A DNA stretch of 20,427 nt, from NCBI GenBank assembly GCA_964472505.1, contig CAYYQW010000067.1, forward strand, positions 1-20,427, in the 5' to 3' direction. The stretch comes from JAYEIA01 sp964472505. Lineage in GTDB: Bacteria > Bacteroidota > Bacteroidia > Bacteroidales > JAADGE01. Made by a program: the position numbers and the translations under genes. How positions within the stretch are numbered: position 1 is the stretch's first letter; every line of letters starts with the position of its first letter. The notes under the pieces were generated by a model. It was not told where the DNA came from and made no database searches. It saw only the letters and a program-made list of their open reading frames with translations. This document shows, piece after piece, positions 1-7,376 of this stretch.

Positions 1-1
1 T

Positions 2-322
2 TCCGCCGGCAATTTGCTGCACGAACAATCCTTTGATGCTTGGGGCCGAGCCCGCAATCCGGATACTTACGAATACCCGGATGCCGTACAGACGCATTGC
101 AATGCGTCTGTACTAAACGACCGCGGCTACACCGGGCATGAACTCAGTGAAATTCGGGACAGATTCTGTTGTTTTATACGTTTTACCGGATTTTTATATA
201 TAGTTTTTCTTGAAAATCAGGCCTTTGTCTTCCAGTTCTTTCGTGATGCGTTTTATGATAATAATTTTTTGATTAAACGGAAGGAAAGCCGACTTGAATC
301 CGTTGATTATCAGGTATTTTAA
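2..322 (+). pseudogene. RHS-repeat protein, 3' fragment, truncated in the conserved core
   Basis: The reading frame enters from the left edge and runs to a TAA at 320-322. The residues encoded up to about position 142 read like the RHS repeat-associated core of Bacteroidota: SFDAWGRARNPDTYEY, then NDRGYTGHE. In intact relatives this is followed by a stretch like LINMNGRLYDPxLGRF and a variable C-terminal tip. Here that continuation is absent in all three plus frames, and the rest of the frame (about 143-322) has no family resemblance. It overlaps the end of the adenosine deaminase gene on the other strand by 129 bases. RHS proteins are large cell-surface or secreted repeat proteins that often carry toxin tips. 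I infer a decayed or truncated copy, because the core is cut before its end. A short but still expressed protein cannot be excluded. The ten residues between PDA and NDRG come largely from an inserted palindrome. Confidence 0.7.
86..113. repeat. Perfect 28-bp palindrome (REP-like) inside the RHS frame
   Basis: The arm GTACAGACGCATTG at 86-99 is followed directly by its exact reverse complement at 100-113, with no loop and no mismatch. It lies in frame between the RHS motifs DAWGR and GYTGHE and encodes VQTHCNASV. Its size and GC-richer composition resemble dispersed REP-type palindromes. No second copy occurs in this window. Confidence 0.8.
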
Positions 323-1288
323 GTCATCGGCGGTGAAGCCCAGTTTTTCTATTCCGAGCATGTACTCATCGGTGAGGCTTACATTTGATATCAGGCGATT
401 ATCGGTATTAAGCGTTACGCGTAGGCCTAAGTCAAAATAAAATTTTGCCGGATGGTCTTCTGCTCTTTTTACGGCTTTTGTTTGCACATTGGATGTAATA
501 CACATTTCAAGCGGAATGCGATGGTCGTTTACATAGTTGAGTAAGTCGCCGTCTTGGCGCAGGGTAGTGGCATGGCCTATGCGGTTGGCGCTTACGTAAT
601 GCAGAGCCTGATCAATGGATTCGGTGCCGTATGCTTCGCCGGCATGCACCGTTGTATTAATGTTGTTGTTAATAATCAGATAGAATGCTTCTTTATGGTC
701 TTTTGCCGGAAAGTTTTTTTCGGCTCCGGCCAAGTCAAAACCCACAATGCCTCGGTTTTTGTAGGCTACGGCTACTTCAGCTACTTTGAGCGTATCTTCC
801 GGGCTGGTATGTCGAATGCCGCAAATGATAATTCCCACAATAATATCAAAGTCGGCTTCGGCCTTGTGTTTTCCTCGGATTACCGCTTCAATGGCTCGGT
901 TTAGAGTCAAGTCTTTGCGTATGTGCCAAAGCGGCGCAAAACGAATTTCAATGTACCGCACGTTTTCTTTAGCAGCATCTTCGGCCAGTTCATAAGTAGC
1001 GCGAGTGAGTGCTTCTTCGGTCTGTAATACTTGAGCCGTTATGTCGAAAGGGCGTAAATAATCTTCCAAACTTTTACATTCAATGCCTACTTCCAGTATT
1101 TGTTTCAGTTCTTTAAGATTATGTGTAGGGAGTTTAATATTTTCTTTTTCGGCAATATCCAAAATGGTTTCGGGTCGCATGGAGCCGTCTAAGTGGCAGT
1201 GGAGTTCAGCTTTGGGAAGGCTTTTTACAAACTCTTTGGTGAGTTTTATCGGCTCCATTTTTTTAGTTTCTATTTTTTTATCGGGCAT
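194..1288 (-). CDS. add: Adenosine deaminase
   Basis: This 364-residue metal-dependent hydrolase should convert adenosine or deoxyadenosine to inosine and ammonia in purine salvage, in the cytoplasm. The family's zinc and catalytic residues are present: HxH at 30-32 (AELHCHLDGS), the HAGE motif at 215-218 with catalytic Glu218, His239 in RIGHATTL, and the zinc-binding Asp296 in LNTDNRL. In classical enzymes the residue after that Asp is a second Asp; here it is Asn297, a form I associate with the actinobacterial-type branch. Length is normal and no signal peptide is seen. The ATG at 1288 lies about 40 bases behind a good -7 promoter motif (1335-1342). The gene appears monocistronic. Its 3' end is overlapped by the residual RHS frame on the other strand. 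Related branches include adenine deaminase and futalosine deaminase, so substrate identity is slightly less certain than fold. Confidence 0.9.
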   Translation of the reverse strand: MPDKKIETKKMEPIKLTKEFVKSLPKAELHCHLDGSMRPETILDIAEKENIKLPTHNLKELKQILEVGIECKSLEDYLRPFDITAQVLQTEEALTRATYELAEDAAKENVRYIEIRFAPLWHIRKDLTLNRAIEAVIRGKHKAEADFDIIVGIIICGIRHTSPEDTLKVAEVAVAYKNRGIVGFDLAGAEKNFPAKDHKEAFYLIINNNINTTVHAGEAYGTESIDQALHYVSANRIGHATTLRQDGDLLNYVNDHRIPLEMCITSNVQTKAVKRAEDHPAKFYFDLGLRVTLNTDNRLISNVSLTDEYMLGIEKLGFTADDLKYLIINGFKSAFLPFNQKIIIIKRITKELEDKGLIFKKNYI

Positions 1289-1334
1289 AATGCTTTGGTT
1301 TATGTGTGAAGGTATTTTTTGAATAAAAATTAGA

Positions 1335-1342
1335 CAAAGATA
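1335..1342 (-). promoter_or_regulatory. -7 promoter element of add
   Basis: Plus-strand CAAAGATA reads TATCTTTG on the coding strand, an exact match to the Bacteroidota -7 consensus TAnnTTTG. It lies 46 bases before the add ATG. No convincing -33 TTG was found at the expected distance. Confidence 0.5.
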
Positions 1343-1495
1343 CGAAGAATTTTAAAACCGGATGTAATGTTATTAAACTTATATGAGTAAACGAGCTAAT
1401 GATTATTAAGTTCTGTGTCGAATGTCGTGAGTAATTAAAATATATCTTGCTGCAGGTGAGGCAAATTAAGGAGATGAATTTTTCAATAGTATTTT

Positions 1496-1529
1496 AACCA
1501 CAGAGTATCTCTGAGTTTTTCACAGAGTA
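1496..1529. repeat. CACAGAG intergenic repeat
   Basis: Two exact copies of CACAGAGT (1499-1506 and 1521-1528) flank a reverse-leaning CTCTGAG, in an AACCACAGAGT...TTTTTCACAGAGTA context. The arrangement resembles intergenic CACAGAG-rich elements that recur in many bacterial genomes. There is only one such element here. Confidence 0.5.
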
Positions 1530-1574
1530 ATATAAAGTTAGTATAGATAACTGAAATTTCCCGGCATAAATTAC

Positions 1575-2228
1575 TTAATGTGAAATTACATTCTCCGCGA
1601 AATCTTTCAGGCTTTTATATACCGGGTAATTAAAGGGTTTGAGCTTTTCGGGTGGGTGGTGACCGTCCGAAATTAATACGCAGTCGCAGCCGAGGCTTTC
1701 GGCGGTTTCGCCGTCGTGGCTTGTGTCGCCTATCAGCAAACATTCTTTGGGCTCCGCTTCAAATGTTTTTATGAGTTCAGCTGCACGTTCTGTTTTTCCG
1801 GCTGCATAGTTGTCGGCCAAGCCCGCTATGGCTTCAAAAAAATCAAGAATTTGAAATTGATTAAGTTCTTTTTTGAGGTCTTTTTCGTTTCTTGCGCTTA
1901 TAATGTATTGCTTAAAACCCTGTTTCTTGAATAATACCAAACTTTCTTTTGCGTAGAGCATCAACTGCAGTTTTGAAACGTCTTTGTTATAACGCCGGAT
2001 AAATTCAAGCCCGGTTTTTTCAAAAGCTTCTTTTTCAAAATTGAAACCAATGGCTTTGTAATAGTTTTTTACGGGAAAGCCGAAATGACGGCGATAGCTG
2101 TTTTTATCTAAAACCGGCAGCTTTCGCTCTTGAAGCATTGTATTGATGGTTTTTATGCAGTGGTCCAAATCATTGAGCAAAGTGCCGTTGTAATCCCACA
2201 GAATGTGTTTGTATTTATTAAGTTGCAT
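1575..2228 (-). CDS. HAD-family hydrolase, phosphoglycolate-phosphatase-like
   Basis: This 217-residue cytoplasmic protein has the four HAD motifs. Motif I is WDYNGTLLND with nucleophile Asp12, motif II is Ser111 in YIISARN, motif III is Lys145 in AAGKTERA, and motif IV is GDTSHD at 167-172. A helical cap lies at about residues 17-90, as in subfamily I phosphatases. Motif I is DxNGT rather than DxDGT: the second Asp, normally the general acid/base, is Asn14. Such WDxNGT proteins are usually annotated as Gph-like, but the natural substrate is unknown, and the change may mean slow turnover or a different protonation route. The gene begins 27 bases after the DUF2141 stop and is the last gene of the apparent aspA operon. 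The ATG at 2228 directly precedes the conserved first strand. Confidence 0.8.
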   Translation of the reverse strand: MQLNKYKHILWDYNGTLLNDLDHCIKTINTMLQERKLPVLDKNSYRRHFGFPVKNYYKAIGFNFEKEAFEKTGLEFIRRYNKDVSKLQLMLYAKESLVLFKKQGFKQYIISARNEKDLKKELNQFQILDFFEAIAGLADNYAAGKTERAAELIKTFEAEPKECLLIGDTSHDGETAESLGCDCVLISDGHHPPEKLKPFNYPVYKSLKDFAENVISH

Positions 2229-2255
2229 TGTTATAATTCGGAAGACTGCTGCGTC

Positions 2256-2699
2256 TTATTTCAGACTGAATTTTTTTAATTGAATGTCGAGCTCTTTTGT
2301 TGCAGTCCGTATTTTAAAAACAGATTCATTGTATTCGGGAATAGCTATGCCCGGCGGATTATTTGAAAAGCCGTATGCTTCTGTCGGAAAACCGGCTGCT
2401 GCTCGGTTTAGTATTTCATCCTTGTTTTCATCATGAAATACCGATATGGCATATTCGCCGTAGGGTATTTGAATGAATTTTGCCGTGGCGGTATTTCCTT
2501 TTATCATTCCTGTTTCGCGCCGGAAAGCATTTTCCGGTTTATAGACGAAATGTTCCATGGTCTCATTATTGAAAAGGGCAAGCTTTATGTCGCCCTTGTT
2601 CGATTCTATATTCGATATCTTAACAATGAGTGTTGCTGTTTGGCTGAAGCCGGAAACACAAAAAAAACTTAGCAATATCAGTATTCGTAGTTTTTTCAT
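2256..2699 (-). CDS. Secreted DUF2141-family protein
   Basis: This 147-residue protein has a signal peptide (MKKLRILILLSFFCVSGFS, cleavage near Gln20), so it is probably periplasmic or outer-surface. The mature part is a single small domain. It contains the family's hallmark stretch, PYGEYAISVFHDENKDEILN at 79-98, followed by GFPTEAYGFSNN at 103-114. The family has no established biochemical function; the acidic HDENKDE loop could bind metal, which is inference. The start lies only 4 bases after the aspA-like stop codon, so the two genes are almost certainly cotranscribed and perhaps translationally coupled. Nothing in the sequence links it mechanistically to aspartate metabolism. Confidence 0.8.
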   Translation of the reverse strand: MKKLRILILLSFFCVSGFSQTATLIVKISNIESNKGDIKLALFNNETMEHFVYKPENAFRRETGMIKGNTATAKFIQIPYGEYAISVFHDENKDEILNRAAAGFPTEAYGFSNNPPGIAIPEYNESVFKIRTATKELDIQLKKFSLK

Positions 2700-2703
2700 C
2701 TGC

Positions 2704-4584
2704 TTATTTGATTTTTTTGGGAAACTTATGCGGCGAAATCATGTGATCGGGCGACAGAATTTCGTCCAATCGCTCTTTCGAAAGCAATTTTTGTTCCAAA
2801 ACCAAGTCATAAACACTTCGGTTGGAAACCAAGGCTTCTTTAGCAATTTTTGAACAGTCGTCATAACCCAGCACCGGGGTAAGTGCCGTAACCAGTCCAA
2901 TACTGTTAAGAACCATCTGCTTGGTATGCTCGGCATTGGCTGTTATACCGTCTATAGCTTTGAAGCGGAAGACCGACAAGCCGTTAATAAGCATTTCAAT
3001 GGATTCAAAAAGGCTTTGCACAATGACAGGCTCCATTACATTTAGCTCTAACTGTCCGGCTTCGGCGGCCATACTTACAGTGAGGTCATTACCGATTACC
3101 TTGAAAGCAATTTGGTTTATAACTTCCGGTATCACCGGATTAACTTTGCCGGGCATAATGGATGAGCCGGGCTGTACCGCAGGAAGGTTGATTTCGTTGA
3201 AACCGGCACGGGGTCCGGAAGAAAGCAGCCTGAGGTCATTTGATATTTTTGAGAGCTTAACCCCAACGCGTTTCAGAGCTGATGAAAACATAACAAATGA
3301 ACCGGTGTTTTGGGTTGCTTCAACTAAATCCTCCGCTAACCAGACATCCAAACCGGAAATTTCGCGCAAATGGCGTGTTACCAAATCCGCATATCCGGGA
3401 GGAGCATTCAAGCCGGTACCAATAGCCGTTCCGCCCATGTTAGTTTTCAACATTAAATCAGCATTATAGCGTACTTGTTTTAAGTCTTCTTCCAAGGTAA
3501 CGGCATAGGCGCCAAATTCTTGTCCGAGCGTCATGGGTACGGCATCCTGCAATTGCGTTCTGCCCATTTTAAGGATATTGTCAAATTCTTCCGACTTTGC
3601 TTTCAATGAGCCTATCAGAAGGTTAAGCTCTTCAATGAGTTTTTTGCTGCGTTGTTTTAGCGCAATCTTCACTGCTGTGGGGTATGCGTCATTGGTTGAT
3701 TGTGATAGGTTCACGTGGTTGTTGGGATGACAGTATTGGTATTGGCCTTTTTCTTTACCGAGTATTTCCAGAGCGATGTTAGCTATTACTTCATTAGCAT
3801 TCATGTTGGTAGATGTTCCGGCGCCGCCCTGTATCATGTCCACTACAAAATGCCGATGGTATTTACCTCCCAGAATCCGCCGACAAGCTTCTATAATGGC
3901 TGCCGCAATATCGTCCGTCAAAAGACCCAAATCATTGTTGGCTTGAGCTGCTGCCATTTTTACTTGAGCAAGTGCTTTAACCAGATCCGGGAAGAAGTTT
4001 AGGCTGACTCCGCTGATATTAAAGTTTTCTCGTGCACGCATGGTTTGTATGCCGTAATAAAATTCGTGAGGTATGAGCCGGTCGCCCAGCAAGTCATGCT
4101 CAGAGCGTGTTCTGCCCGATACGTACTGAGCGCCTACATTCATCATTCGGGTATTTGCATGGCTCATTCGGCGCGAAATTACACCCGTAATTTTACGGAT
4201 AATTTTTACTGCCGTTGGTGCATGTTCGTTGAGATATTCATTAAATAAATCTTTTGGGATGCGAAGAGCTTTTACCGTGGTAAGTGCGCGCGCCGTAGTA
4301 CTGTGTGGCGTATCTTCCACAATACCGGCTTCTCCCAAAAAATCATATTTTCCCATGAAGGTAACTCGTTTTTCTTCACCAAAAGGAGTGGTTTTAAAAA
4401 GCTCCGCCTCGCCCTGAAAAATGAAAAACAGAAACCGGCGTTCTTGATTTTCTTTAAACAGGTAGTCGCCTTTTTCATACTCTTTGGGTTCTGCCAGTTC
4501 GGAAATTTTTATGATTTCATCTTCGGAGAGGCCCGAGAACAATTCTATTTTTTTGAAAAAAATGTGTCTGTCCGTGTTTTCCAT
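2704..4584 (-). CDS. aspA: Aspartate ammonia-lyase fused to an N-terminal cNMP-binding-like domain
   Basis: This 626-residue protein joins two modules. Residues about 8-140 form a cyclic-nucleotide-binding fold (CAP_ED type): ELFSGLSEDEI, KGDYLFKENQ, FFIFQGEAELFK and a phosphate-binding cassette FLGEAGIVEDTPHSTTA at 82-98. Residues about 155-620 are an aspartase/fumarase-II lyase. They carry GGAGTSTNMN at 253-262, HPNNHVNLSQSTND at 286-299 and the flexible-loop signature GSSIMPGKVNP at 473-483. LLGDRLIP and NSIGLVTALTP fit aspartase better than fumarase. It should deaminate L-aspartate to fumarate. A typical aspartase is about 470 residues, so the N-terminal 150 are extra. In the cassette, the Glu that binds ribose is present but the Arg that binds the cyclic phosphate is His94, so binding of classical cAMP is doubtful. 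It is the first gene of an operon with the DUF2141 and HAD genes and is divergent from era. An imperfect -7 (CGAATGTA, 4650-4657 plus strand) is the best promoter candidate I see. Confidence 0.87.
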   Translation of the reverse strand: MENTDRHIFFKKIELFSGLSEDEIIKISELAEPKEYEKGDYLFKENQERRFLFFIFQGEAELFKTTPFGEEKRVTFMGKYDFLGEAGIVEDTPHSTTARALTTVKALRIPKDLFNEYLNEHAPTAVKIIRKITGVISRRMSHANTRMMNVGAQYVSGRTRSEHDLLGDRLIPHEFYYGIQTMRARENFNISGVSLNFFPDLVKALAQVKMAAAQANNDLGLLTDDIAAAIIEACRRILGGKYHRHFVVDMIQGGAGTSTNMNANEVIANIALEILGKEKGQYQYCHPNNHVNLSQSTNDAYPTAVKIALKQRSKKLIEELNLLIGSLKAKSEEFDNILKMGRTQLQDAVPMTLGQEFGAYAVTLEEDLKQVRYNADLMLKTNMGGTAIGTGLNAPPGYADLVTRHLREISGLDVWLAEDLVEATQNTGSFVMFSSALKRVGVKLSKISNDLRLLSSGPRAGFNEINLPAVQPGSSIMPGKVNPVIPEVINQIAFKVIGNDLTVSMAAEAGQLELNVMEPVIVQSLFESIEMLINGLSVFRFKAIDGITANAEHTKQMVLNSIGLVTALTPVLGYDDCSKIAKEALVSNRSVYDLVLEQKLLSKERLDEILSPDHMISPHKFPKKIK

Positions 4585-4758
4585 AATTGTATCATTTTTC
4601 AGTTATGTAACGCGTAAGCGTGGTTTGTATTCTTTGTGTAAATTAGTAACGAATGTAAAGGCTATTTTCGAATATTAAAATAATAAATATCATGTATTGA
4701 TCATTTCTTTTTTCGGCTGTAAAGCTTTTGTTGAATTTGCGGATTTATTTTGGCTATT

Positions 4759-4790
4759 TTGTATTTTTATAGAATTTGGGTGTACCTTTG
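4759..4790 (+). promoter_or_regulatory. era promoter (-33/-7)
   Basis: TTG at 4759-4761 and an exact -7 element TACCTTTG at 4783-4790 are 21 bases apart, as in Bacteroidota sigma-ABfr promoters. Transcription would start near 4797, giving a leader of about 20 bases before the era ATG. There is no Shine-Dalgarno sequence. Confidence 0.6.
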
Positions 4791-4818
4791 CGCTAATATA
4801 AACAGAAAATGATAAAAA

Positions 4819-5700
4819 ATGCATAAAGCCGGTTTTGTAAATATTGTAGGAAACCCCAATACGGGAAAATCAACTTTGATGAATACCTTTATGGGCGAGA
4901 AATTTTCAGCAGTAAGCCCTAAAGCGCAAACTACCAGACATCGCATCAAAGGCATATTAAATACCGACGATTACCAAATAGTGTTCTCCGACAGCCCCGG
5001 CGTTTTGGTTCCCAAATATAAATTGCAGGAGAATATGCTGCGCTTCTCAGAGCGCTCTTTGTCCGATGCCGATATTGTTCTTTATCTGAGCGATGTACAT
5101 GAAAAAGCCGATAAGAATAAACCATTTATTGATAAGCTGAAAGCTGCAGAGGTTCCGGTTTTGTTTTTTCTTAATAAAATTGATATTTCGGATGAAGCGG
5201 AAGTGAAAAATTTGTTGGCATATTGGCAAAAAGAATTGCCGAAAGCTGAGATGTTTGCCGGCTCGGCCAAATTGAAATTCAATACCGATGCCGTATTGTC
5301 TCGTATAATTGAGCTTTTGCCTGAATCGGAGCCCTATTTCCCAAAAGATCAATGGAGCGACCGAGGCGATCGTTTTTTTGCGCAAGAAATAATTCGTGAG
5401 AAAATTTTTAAGCATTATAAAGAAGAAGTTCCTTATGCCTGTGAAGTTCAGGTAAGTTCTTTTAAAGAATATCCCGACATTATAAAAATTCATGCTTCGG
5501 TTTTTGTAGAGCGCGATTCTCAAAAAGCCATTTTAATCGGGCATAAAGGGCAAGCCATCAAAGCGCTGGGTATGTCGGCAAGGCGCGATTTGCAAAACTT
5601 CTTAAAGAATAAAGTGTATCTGGATTTGCAGGTAAAAGTTGCCAAAGATTGGAAAGACGATAAATCGGCTCTCGATCGCTTTGGTTATCATCAAGAGTAA
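4819..5700 (+). CDS. era: GTPase Era
   Basis: This 293-residue GTPase binds the 3' end of 16S rRNA and helps 30S subunit assembly. The G domain carries G1 GNPNTGKS at 11-18, G2 around TTRHR at 38-42, G3 DSPG at 58-61, G4 NKID at 119-122 and G5 SAK at 149-151. The C-terminal KH domain has the RNA-binding GxxG loop GHKG at 241-244. G3 has Ser where most Era proteins have Thr (DTPG), a mild variant. Length and domain order are normal. The ATG at 4819 sits just behind a good promoter and two codons before the first beta strand, so I am confident of it. The gene is transcribed alone; it is convergent with the propeller lipoprotein gene, 18 bases away, with no visible terminator between them. Confidence 0.96.
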   Translation: MHKAGFVNIVGNPNTGKSTLMNTFMGEKFSAVSPKAQTTRHRIKGILNTDDYQIVFSDSPGVLVPKYKLQENMLRFSERSLSDADIVLYLSDVHEKADKNKPFIDKLKAAEVPVLFFLNKIDISDEAEVKNLLAYWQKELPKAEMFAGSAKLKFNTDAVLSRIIELLPESEPYFPKDQWSDRGDRFFAQEIIREKIFKHYKEEVPYACEVQVSSFKEYPDIIKIHASVFVERDSQKAILIGHKGQAIKALGMSARRDLQNFLKNKVYLDLQVKVAKDWKDDKSALDRFGYHQE

Positions 5701-5718
5701 GGTTTTGGAAAAAATGCT

Positions 5719-7362
5719 CTAATCTTTAGTTGCTTTAGTCATTATTTTTTCTTTAAAAAAATACCAATGCCCGGCCGGGAGGTTTTTTATGGCTTCGGTT
5801 TTCTCCCTGCTTGGGTTTACGGGCTCGTCTTTATGGCCTAAAACATATAAATGTCCGTCTTTGGAAGCAACATATATTTTTCGGTTAAAAACGGCCGGAG
5901 TTGCTTCGGTGCTTCCGGTTTGGTAGTGATCCAAAAGTTCAAAATTCAAGTTCTTATCAAATTTGAATAAACGCAGCCCGTCATAAGAGGCGGCTACGAT
6001 TTTGTTTTGAACAAAAACCGGTGTAGATATACTTGGTCCTTGGTGGTACTTGTAAACCAACTTAGGCTGCGGGTAGCGATTCTTGTTTAATGGCCCGTAG
6101 GTTGAATCGCCGGATAACTCCTTAGTTTTTATCACGTATAAATGTCCGTCAATGGTTGAGAAAGCGGATAGATTGGGAATGGAATCACCGGTTTTTCGGT
6201 AGCTGTCATTTATTGTAGCCGTTCCGATAACTCCTCCGTCCCAAAAAGCAAAGTGGTGGTTGGGTAGGGGATAGTACCAAACAACGGATGAATCAGCCGG
6301 TTTGCTTGGGTCTAATTTAATAACACCCGCAGGCCCGGGAATGTATTCTTTTTCCAAAGCGACTATTATGCAGCTGTCGTCGGTTACTACCGGGCTGCCG
6401 TCAATATCAGAGCCGGTTTTGAAATCAAAATCTATTTCTCGGGTTTTTAAGTTATAGCCCCAAATATGCCCGGAACCGGAACTTACATATATACGATCGC
6501 CCAGAATGGACGGTGAAGATTCAGTAACCAAATTGCCGCCGTGTAACTTTTTGTCTTCTTCCTTGTACAACCAATGTTCTTCATAAACCTTTGGATGAAA
6601 AAGCCCGTAAAGGCTGTCGGCTTTTCTCGGATCCGGATCAAAGACCGTAAAAATACCGTTTTCCAATCCGATATATGCCGTATCTTTGTGTATAAGCGTG
6701 GATGCATCCACATCTCGTGCATAGCATGCTGTATTTTTGCTGTTTAATTTCCAAAGGTTTTTTCCGGTATAATAACTTACCGCTCTCAGCGAAGGAATAA
6801 CTTCCGAAGAACTTGTTTTATTCTTACCCAGCCTGCTTCCCTGAATAATCATGTCGAGTTGTGAACCTTTCTTTCCCGGTTTATGGTAGAAAGTTCCGGT
6901 TCCTTTGAGCATATCATCAAAGGTATATTGCCAGCGAATACTGAGATCTTCGGCTTTTATTTTGAGCAGGCGATGGCTGTAAGTTCCCTGTACGAGATAG
7001 ACGACCGTGTCTTCCAGAAAAACAAGCGGTTGGCCCGTCCAGCCGGCTCCCGACCAATGTAATGTTTGGCTTCCCACATAGGTTGTTCCGCTGCCCAATA
7101 CCAATTTATCTGTTAGTTCTAATTTATCGGGAGCTTCATCGCCGTAGTAATTACGCTCAAAATTACCGAGAAAAGTCGGTAATATCGGAATCATTTTGTA
7201 TTGCAGCGGCGGGAAAATTTCTTTTCCGGATAAATATTCGGACTTAGAGTGAGGGCTGTCTTTTTGGCATGAAACAAAAAAAACAGACAATAAAATAAAA
7301 AATAGCTTAAATAAAAAAGCTTTCCGATTATTTATCGGAAAGCCTGTAAATGTTTTTTTCAT
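5719..7362 (-). CDS. PQQ-type beta-propeller lipoprotein, function unknown
   Basis: This 547-residue protein has a hydrophobic signal segment at 16-31 ending in a lipobox-like FVSC, so Cys32 is the likely lipidated residue and the protein sits in the inner or outer membrane facing the periplasm. The rest looks like an eight-bladed PQQ/quinoprotein-type propeller. Recurrent blade patterns include SSPSILGDRIYVSSGSG at 282-298, DGSPVVTDDSCIIVALE at 321-337, STPVFVQNKIVAASYDG at 446-462 and ATPAVFNRKIYVASKDGHLY at 487-506. BamB has a similar fold, but I see no gene context pointing to BAM, and there are no haem-binding motifs that would suggest a dehydrogenase. The gene lies 14 bases after the M23 peptidase stop. 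Its ATG overlaps the stop of a four-codon frame (TAATG). Codons 7-15 form a strong terminator-like hairpin. Function is not recognised. Confidence 0.75.
   Translation of the reverse strand: MKKTFTGFPINNRKAFLFKLFFILLSVFFVSCQKDSPHSKSEYLSGKEIFPPLQYKMIPILPTFLGNFERNYYGDEAPDKLELTDKLVLGSGTTYVGSQTLHWSGAGWTGQPLVFLEDTVVYLVQGTYSHRLLKIKAEDLSIRWQYTFDDMLKGTGTFYHKPGKKGSQLDMIIQGSRLGKNKTSSSEVIPSLRAVSYYTGKNLWKLNSKNTACYARDVDASTLIHKDTAYIGLENGIFTVFDPDPRKADSLYGLFHPKVYEEHWLYKEEDKKLHGGNLVTESSPSILGDRIYVSSGSGHIWGYNLKTREIDFDFKTGSDIDGSPVVTDDSCIIVALEKEYIPGPAGVIKLDPSKPADSSVVWYYPLPNHHFAFWDGGVIGTATINDSYRKTGDSIPNLSAFSTIDGHLYVIKTKELSGDSTYGPLNKNRYPQPKLVYKYHQGPSISTPVFVQNKIVAASYDGLRLFKFDKNLNFELLDHYQTGSTEATPAVFNRKIYVASKDGHLYVLGHKDEPVNPSREKTEAIKNLPAGHWYFFKEKIMTKATKD
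7313..7343 (-). terminator. Intrinsic terminator inside the propeller gene's first codons
   Basis: On the minus strand, ATCGGAAAGC pairs perfectly with GCTTTCCGAT (plus 7319-7328 and 7334-7343). The stem is 10 bp, the loop 5 bases, and six U residues follow (plus A tract 7313-7318). It lies about 35 bases past the M23 stop codon but within codons 7-17 of the downstream lipoprotein gene. It could therefore end the M23 transcript or act as a translation-sensitive attenuator. Confidence 0.7.
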
Positions 7363-7376
7363 TATTTTTTCATCAT

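Larger units (their letters stand above)
1289..1574. other. Spacer between add and the HAD gene
   Basis: This AT-rich spacer of 286 bases holds the add promoter near its left end and a CACAGAG-type repeat near its right end. I see no open frame of note, no RNA gene and no convincing terminator for the HAD operon. Confidence 0.6.

Noticed and set aside
143..322. The tail of the RHS frame as a C-terminal toxin tip
   Set aside because: It mostly lies antisense to add, has no recognisable domain, and begins before the RHS core is complete, so it is more likely read-through after truncation.
5047..5523. A 158-codon open frame on the minus strand inside era
   Set aside because: It is antisense to a well-conserved gene; its product is Phe/Asn/Ile-rich with no domain, and no promoter or start signal supports it. 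Other long antisense frames, such as 2921-3469 within aspA, were rejected for the same reason.
7362..7376. Four-codon frame MMKK before the propeller gene as a gene of its own
   Set aside because: It is too short to call; it is kept only as part of the finding about the embedded terminator.
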